A DNA stretch of 64,000 nucleotides from JANMDU01 sp031418715 (GTDB lineage Bacteria; Pseudomonadota; Gammaproteobacteria; Burkholderiales; Burkholderiaceae_C), in contig JANOJL010000063.1 in assembly GCA_031418715.1 (NCBI GenBank), positions 17,250 through 81,249 of the forward strand, read 5' to 3'. Positions 60,079-64,000 of this stretch are shown piece by piece. Numbering within the stretch: the first letter of the stretch is position 1; every line of letters starts with the position of its first letter. The translations under genes were made by a program, and so were the position numbers. The notes below the pieces were generated by a model. That model ran no database searches. It saw only the letters and a list, made by a program, of their open reading frames with translations, and was not told the DNA's origin.

Positions 60079-60139
60079 ATTTTGATAGCACCTTGCGCAT
60101 TAAATACGTCGGCAAAGTACCCAAATCACTTAAGAAATC
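60079..60139 (+). repeat. dispersed element, copy 18 (subfamily with copy 12)
   Basis: GATTTTGATAGCAC, then CTTGCGCA, then AATACGTCGGCAAAGTACC. It lies in the gap after the cupin gene and reaches the 3' end of the CMD gene. It shares GTCGGCAAAGT with copy 12. Confidence 0.7.
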
Positions 60140-60728
60140 AAACATGCTTGCCCGCTGCAAACCCATGCGCCCCAGCTGCCCGAGCAGCTACCTTCAAAGG
60201 CTCGGCTTCCAAGGGTGTGGCCATCGAATCGTTCCAGCGGTTTAAGAAACCAAACATCGCCACCACACCCAAAATCTCCACAATCTCGCCCTCGCTCCAA
60301 TGCTTGGAAAGCTCAACAAAGAGTTCATCCGTCACCGCATTGGGCTGCGATGCTGCAGCAAGCGCAAAGTCAAGTGCGATCTTCTCGGCTGGCGAATACA
60401 AATCACTTTGCGAGTAATTCCACACCGCTGCCATTTTTTCCTCTGAGATACCAAAATTTTTCGCACCCAGCAACGTATGCGCTTGGCAATAGAGGCAGCC
60501 GCTGGCCTTGCTAGCCAAATGGCCAATCAGGCGGCGAAAGCCCAGATCGACCTCGCCTTCGGGCGTCATCACTGCTGCATTGAGCTGTGCAAAGGCTTTG
60601 ACCAAATGTGGTTTGCGCTGCATCGTGAGCACGCTGTTGGGTGTGAAGCCTAGTGTGCCGAGGAAGAAATCAAAATGTGATTTCAGCTCAGGCGTGGTCT
60701 CTGGGCTTAAGGGTTTTAACCGTGACAT
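60138..60728 (-). CDS. carboxymuconolactone decarboxylase / AhpD-like protein
   Basis: The 196-residue protein has the redox motif SGCLYCQAHTLLGAKNFGIS with CxxC and a downstream His, typical of the AhpD/peroxidase-related family. It also has an N-terminal helical half (SHFDFFLGTLGFTPNSVLTM, core LGFTPNSVLTM). Members reduce peroxides or act as partners in aromatic breakdown; here the substrate is unknown. It is divergent from the Bug-family gene. Confidence 0.85.
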   Translation of the reverse strand: MSRLKPLSPETTPELKSHFDFFLGTLGFTPNSVLTMQRKPHLVKAFAQLNAAVMTPEGEVDLGFRRLIGHLASKASGCLYCQAHTLLGAKNFGISEEKMAAVWNYSQSDLYSPAEKIALDFALAAASQPNAVTDELFVELSKHWSEGEIVEILGVVAMFGFLNRWNDSMATPLEAEPLKVAARAAGAHGFAAGKHV

Positions 60729-60790
60729 GCTGTCTCCTGTTGTGCATACAGTCTAGAGGTAAAACTCAACATCGCAATTAGGAGATTCGC

Positions 60791-61762
60791 ATGACCGCAT
60801 CTATCAACCGCCGCCACATCGTCGCCACGCTTACGGCTGCTGTCGCTGCCACCGCGTTGCCTTCTTTTGCGCAAACTGTGCCCGTGAGAATTCTGGTGGG
60901 CTTTCCACCGGGTGGCTCGGCTGACACCACAGCGCGTTTGATCGCAGAGAAGATGAGCGCATCCATGGGCAGCCCCGTGATTGTGGAAAACCGCCCCGGC
61001 GCGGGCGGCCGGATTGCGGCGCAGGCAGTGAAAGATGCAGCGCCCGATGGCAATCTGCTGATGATCGCGCCGATGGCTGTGATGGTGGTGCAGCCTGTGG
61101 TGTTCAAAAGCATCAAATACGACACCACCAAAGATTTCACTCCCATTGGCAATACCGTCACCTTTCCGCTGGCGCTGGCCGTGGGCCCTGCCACACCGGC
61201 CAAAACGATAGCCGAGCTGATGGCTTGGATCAAGGCCAACCCCAATCTGGCCAACTATGGCTCGCCCGCCACAGGCTCGCTTCCGCACTTTTTGGGCGAA
61301 ATGCTAGGTCAAGCTGCAGGCGTGAAGATGCAGCATGTGCCATTTCAGGGCGGTGCGCCGTTGATGACAGCCTTGCTCGGCGGGCAATTGCCGATTGGCT
61401 TTGATACGCCACTGGAGTTTGCAGAAAACCATCGCGCTGCAAAGCTGCGCATTTTGGCCGTCTCTGGTTCGCAGCGCATGGCGCAGTTTCCTGAGGTGCC
61501 GACCTTGCGTGAATCGGGCATCAACATCGAAGCCACGGCTTGGTTTGGTGTGTTTGGCCCCGCAGGGATGCCAGCGGCGCGCACCGAAGCGCTCAATGCC
61601 GCGATGCAAGCGGCGCTCAAGCAGCCAGATGTGGTGGCCAAGCTGTCTAATCTGGGTCTGCTGGCCGTGCCCGAGAGCAGCGCCGACATGGCCAAACGCA
61701 TGGCGGCTGATAAAGCGCGCTGGGAGCCCGTGATCAAAGCCACAGGCTTTCAAGCGGATTGA
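60791..61762 (+). CDS. Bug-family (tripartite tricarboxylate) substrate-binding protein
   Basis: 323 residues with signal peptide ending LPSFAQ (Tat-like INRRHIVATL). The Bug fold shows RILVGFPPGGSADTTARLIA, VENRPGAGGRIAAQAV, NYGSPATGSLPHFLGEML (core GSPATGSLPHFLG), VPFQGGAPLMTALLGGQLPI and WFGVFGPAGMP. These bind carboxylates, and most are orphan receptors in Betaproteobacteria. No TctA/TctB partner is visible in the window. An element copy follows its stop. Confidence 0.93.
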   Translation: MTASINRRHIVATLTAAVAATALPSFAQTVPVRILVGFPPGGSADTTARLIAEKMSASMGSPVIVENRPGAGGRIAAQAVKDAAPDGNLLMIAPMAVMVVQPVVFKSIKYDTTKDFTPIGNTVTFPLALAVGPATPAKTIAELMAWIKANPNLANYGSPATGSLPHFLGEMLGQAAGVKMQHVPFQGGAPLMTALLGGQLPIGFDTPLEFAENHRAAKLRILAVSGSQRMAQFPEVPTLRESGINIEATAWFGVFGPAGMPAARTEALNAAMQAALKQPDVVAKLSNLGLLAVPESSADMAKRMAADKARWEPVIKATGFQAD

Positions 61763-61780
61763 ATATTTTCAAAGGTTTGA

Positions 61781-61849
61781 TTTTTTCAAGCCTTTTGGGT
61801 CTTTAGCCGTTATAGAGTCTGCGCAGAATGCTCCTAATTCAGAAGTATT
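61781..61849 (-). repeat. dispersed element, copy 19 (intergenic)
   Basis: On the minus strand it reads ACTTCTGAATTAGGAGCA, then TTCTGCGCA, then GACTCTATAACGGCTAAAG and GGCTTGAAAAAATC. Its tail closely matches copy 9 in putA. Confidence 0.9.
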
Positions 61850-61930
61850 TTTTTGCCAGCTTAAAATTTGACGAAAATTAAATCAACTAAATAGTTCCAT
61901 TTGTCCTAGACAAAATGGTTAAATACAGCC

Positions 61931-62716
61931 ATGTTTCTTAATTCGCAGGGTGTGTCAGGTTCAGGGGGGGCTTCGCCGCAAATGGGCGAGGCTCGATTGC
62001 GCTGGCTGCGAGGCACGCGGCAGCTCGATGTGATGGCACCTAAGTTGCGCAATCGCGCTAACACTCTGGCGCTGCATTTGCAAACAGACCGTGAAAAAGC
62101 CATTGCCGTGCATGATTTCGTCAAGGCTTTGCCGTTTAGCTGCGTGCCCGATTATTCGGCTCTGACAGCCTCCGAAGTGCTCCATCAGGGGCATGGTGAT
62201 TGCTTCACTAAAGGCATGCTTTTTGTTGCTTTGTTGCGCGCATTGCAAGTGCCTGCGCGCTTGCGGTTCGTCTCGCTACCTGTCAGTTTTCTTCGTGGCA
62301 TCGTTGAGCCTGAAGAAGCCTCCATCATGCATGCGATGGCTGAAGTTTTGATCGATAGCCGTTGGCTGGTGACCGACAGCTATGTGCCCGATGCGATTCT
62401 CTGCGCAGGTGCGCATCAAAAGCTCGTGAGCGAGGGGCGCAGCATGGGTTACGGGATTCATATCAATGGCTCGCAGCGCTGGGATGGCATCTCGGATGCC
62501 AGTGCGCAATGCTGCTTAGCCGATGTAGCCAGCTTGCCTGTGGTGGATTGGGGCATTGCCGATGACCCCGAGAGCTTTTATGCCGACAAATCTCACAGCG
62601 AGTTACGCCGCAATTTCGCCACTCGGCTCAAATGGCGCTTGGCTGCTCCCTTGGTGAACAAGCGGGTGGCGGCTGTGCGCGCAAGTGTGTCGTTAAAAGC
62701 TAAAAAACCGGTTTAA
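61931..62716 (+). CDS. transglutaminase-like cysteine protease-fold protein
   Basis: 261 residues. The transglutaminase-like core has the catalytic Cys in LHQGHGDCFTKGMLFVALLR, the His in HAMAEVLIDSRWLVTDSY and the Asp in the same segment (DSYVPD). A preceding region is EKAIAVHDFVKALPF. It has no signal peptide, so it is probably cytoplasmic. Targets are unknown. It is convergent with the SDR gene. A 168-bp AT-rich upstream stretch holds an element copy and no other gene. Confidence 0.85.
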   Translation: MFLNSQGVSGSGGASPQMGEARLRWLRGTRQLDVMAPKLRNRANTLALHLQTDREKAIAVHDFVKALPFSCVPDYSALTASEVLHQGHGDCFTKGMLFVALLRALQVPARLRFVSLPVSFLRGIVEPEEASIMHAMAEVLIDSRWLVTDSYVPDAILCAGAHQKLVSEGRSMGYGIHINGSQRWDGISDASAQCCLADVASLPVVDWGIADDPESFYADKSHSELRRNFATRLKWRLAAPLVNKRVAAVRASVSLKAKKPV

Positions 62717-62727
62717 ACGCTCGCGAT

Positions 62728-63498
62728 TCACACCGTGTAATTGAGCGCCATGCGCCCGCCGTCAACTGTGACGATTTCTCCAGTGATGTAGCTGGCCGCA
62801 TCGCTAGCCAACCAAGCCACTACATCGGCAATTTCAGAAGGCTCGCCCAAACGGCGCATCGGTGTGCGGCTCATGATCTTGGCTTTGGCTGCGTCATCGG
62901 TGAGCACGGCTTTTTGCGCCAGCTCGGTGGCAATCGTGCCGGGAGCTACTGCGTTCACGCGAATGCCATGATCGGCAAGCGCCAGAGCCGCCACGCGCGT
63001 GAGCTGGTTGATACCGCCTTTGCTCATGTTGTAACTGGCAATGGATGGAATAGCCAGCACAGCATTCACCGAGCTCATATTGATGATGCTACCCTGCGTT
63101 TTATGCGCCACCATCGCGCGAGCTGCAGCCTGCGCTACTAAAAAGCTGCCCTTCAAATTCACGCGAATCACCGCGTCAAAATCCTCTTCGCTCACATCCA
63201 AAAAAGGCGCGGCTTTGAAGATGCCTGCGTTGTTCACCAGCACATCAATGCGGCCATACAGATCCAGCGTTTTGGTGATCAGCGCGTCAATCTGCGATTT
63301 CTGCGCCACATCGCAATGCACATACGTGCTATTCAACGCTAAAGCGAGCACTTGCCCCGCAGCATCGTTCACATCGGCCAGCACCACGCGCGCGCCCTCG
63401 CGAGCAAAGCGCTGCGCGCATGCTGCGCCAATGCCCTGTGATGCGCCAGTGATGATCACCACCTTGCCTTGCAAGCCCAATTGAATTGTGTTGTTCAT
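62728..63498 (-). CDS. short-chain dehydrogenase/reductase (classical SDR)
   Basis: 256 residues. The cofactor motif is VVIITGASQGIGAACAQRFA, then LVNNAG, the Ser in INMSSVNAVLA, catalytic YNMSK, and PGTIATEL. The C-terminus YITGEIVTVDGGRMAL is typical. It follows the dgoA-type gene on the same strand, so it may oxidise a sugar or sugar acid such as galactose, but the substrate is not proven. The gene start is separated from dgoA by the element copy 20. Confidence 0.9.
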   Translation of the reverse strand: MNNTIQLGLQGKVVIITGASQGIGAACAQRFAREGARVVLADVNDAAGQVLALALNSTYVHCDVAQKSQIDALITKTLDLYGRIDVLVNNAGIFKAAPFLDVSEEDFDAVIRVNLKGSFLVAQAAARAMVAHKTQGSIINMSSVNAVLAIPSIASYNMSKGGINQLTRVAALALADHGIRVNAVAPGTIATELAQKAVLTDDAAKAKIMSRTPMRRLGEPSEIADVVAWLASDAASYITGEIVTVDGGRMALNYTV

Positions 63499-63502
63499 AG
63501 CG

Positions 63503-63570
63503 CATTTCTTGATAAGAAATCAGCCTCTCGCCGGCATAGAGTCTGCGCAAAGTGCTATTAGTTTAATAGC
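63503..63570 (-). repeat. dispersed element, copy 20 (forms the dgoA C-terminus and stop)
   Basis: On the minus strand it reads GCTATTAAACTAATAGCAC, then TTTGCGCA, then GACTCTATGCCGGCGAGAGG with TGA following, and a TTCTTATCAAGAAATG tail. dgoA reads it as AIKLIALCADSMPARG and stops inside it. Confidence 0.9.
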
Positions 63571-64000
63571 GTCTTGCTGAATCACTGCAATTGTCTTACC
63601 CGGCGAATAAAGCGATGCGCCTATGCCAAAGCCGTTTGATCCCGCCTGCCAATAAGCCGCCATATTCGCCGCGCCAATGCCACCCACAGGAATCAACAGT
63701 GCATCGCGCGGCAATACCGCCCGCATTGCTTTCACAGCCGCAGGAGAAATCATTTCTGCCGGAAACAGCTTGATGGCATCCGCGCCCGCAGCCAATGCTG
63801 CAAAAGCCTCTGTGGGTGTGGCCACGCCCGGAACCGAGAGCATCCCCTCCGCCAGCGCCGCCTGTACCACCATCGCATTGAAATTCGGTGAAATCACCAG
63901 CTGCCCACCCGCCGCTTTCACTTGGCGCACCTGAGCCACCTCCAGCACCGTACCCGCGCCAATCAGCGCTTCCGGCAGCGCCTCGCGCAGCGCCGCAATG
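63520..64000 (-). CDS. dgoA: 2-dehydro-3-deoxy-6-phosphogalactonate/gluconate aldolase (partial, runs off window end)
   Basis: The visible 160 residues include the KDPG/KDPGal aldolase landmarks ALIGAGTVLEVAQV, PNFNAMVVQAAL, PGVATPTEAFAALAAGADAIKLFPAE (core GADAIKLFPAE with Schiff-base Lys) and LIPVGGIGAANMAAYWQAG. With dgoK in the same window this is probably the galactonate-pathway aldolase. The usual C-terminal helix is replaced after VIQQD by AIKLIALCADSMPARG, which comes from a copy of the dispersed element that also supplies the stop. The N-terminus lies outside the window. Confidence 0.88.
   Translation of the reverse strand, partial: IAALREALPEALIGAGTVLEVAQVRQVKAAGGQLVISPNFNAMVVQAALAEGMLSVPGVATPTEAFAALAAGADAIKLFPAEMISPAAVKAMRAVLPRDALLIPVGGIGAANMAAYWQAGSNGFGIGASLYSPGKTIAVIQQDAIKLIALCADSMPARG

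Overview
The window reads as a chromosomal segment from a betaproteobacterium of the order Burkholderiales, most likely family Comamonadaceae. This is inferred from gene order and protein character (lptD-surA-rsmA, torF-glnK-amtB, ptsN-hprK, petABC-sspAB, rpsP-rimM-trmD-rplS, a Bug-family binding protein), not from a database search. There is no rRNA, CRISPR array, complete insertion sequence or prophage. One tRNA gene, tRNA-Thr(TGT), is present.

Layout. 1-8.6 kb: partial hydroxypyruvate isomerase, an MFS transporter, rsmE and an AmgK-like sugar kinase on the minus strand, divergent from lptD-surA-rsmA. 8.7-17.2 kb: comM, a sigma-54-driven torF-glnK-amtB nitrogen operon, two exported proteins of unknown role and the Rep/UvrD helicase. 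17.3-24.5 kb: an accessory island with a C39-peptidase ABC exporter, HlyD adaptor, TraB/GumN-like protein and a large Gly/Ser/Ala-rich protein with a short double-glycine leader. An acetyltransferase-like gene and a desaturase lie divergently. 24.6-36.5 kb: AEC transporter, UshA-type nucleotidase lipoprotein, catalase-like protein plus HiPIP, putA with a divergent Lrp-type regulator, an unknown 353-residue protein, a patatin and an MFS transporter. 36.7-43.9 kb: hpf, ptsN, hprK, mscL, petABC, sspAB and the tRNA. 44-51.9 kb: DUF721/DciA-like gene, M23 peptidase, secA, argJ, DUF815 ATPase, YqeY, PCu(A)C copper chaperone, rpsU. 52-58.2 kb: Nudix hydrolase, rpsP-rimM-trmD-rplS, GNAT, TM2 protein, mpl. 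58.2-64 kb: galactonate/sugar-acid genes (dgoK, partial dgoA, an SDR) with fused remnants of a PfkB sugar kinase and a TRAP binding protein, plus a cupin, a CMD-family protein, a Bug protein and a transglutaminase-like protein.

The most striking structure is a family of about 21 dispersed copies of a ~66-bp element. Its core is GCTATT(N)5-6AATAGCA, then CTCTGCGCA, then TCTATAACGG, ending in an A-rich tail. About half lie inside protein genes (rsmE, rsmA, putA three times, a patatin, argJ, a PCuAC chaperone, a small membrane protein, dgoA and an exported 163-residue protein) without breaking the frame. Ten of eleven use just two reading frames. In two exported proteins the element supplies the signal peptide, in dgoA it supplies the C-terminus and stop codon, and after secA it has become a perfect transcription terminator. 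The second candidate novelty is the double-glycine export locus at 17.3-23.1 kb, with a possible phase-variable G tract upstream of its product gene.
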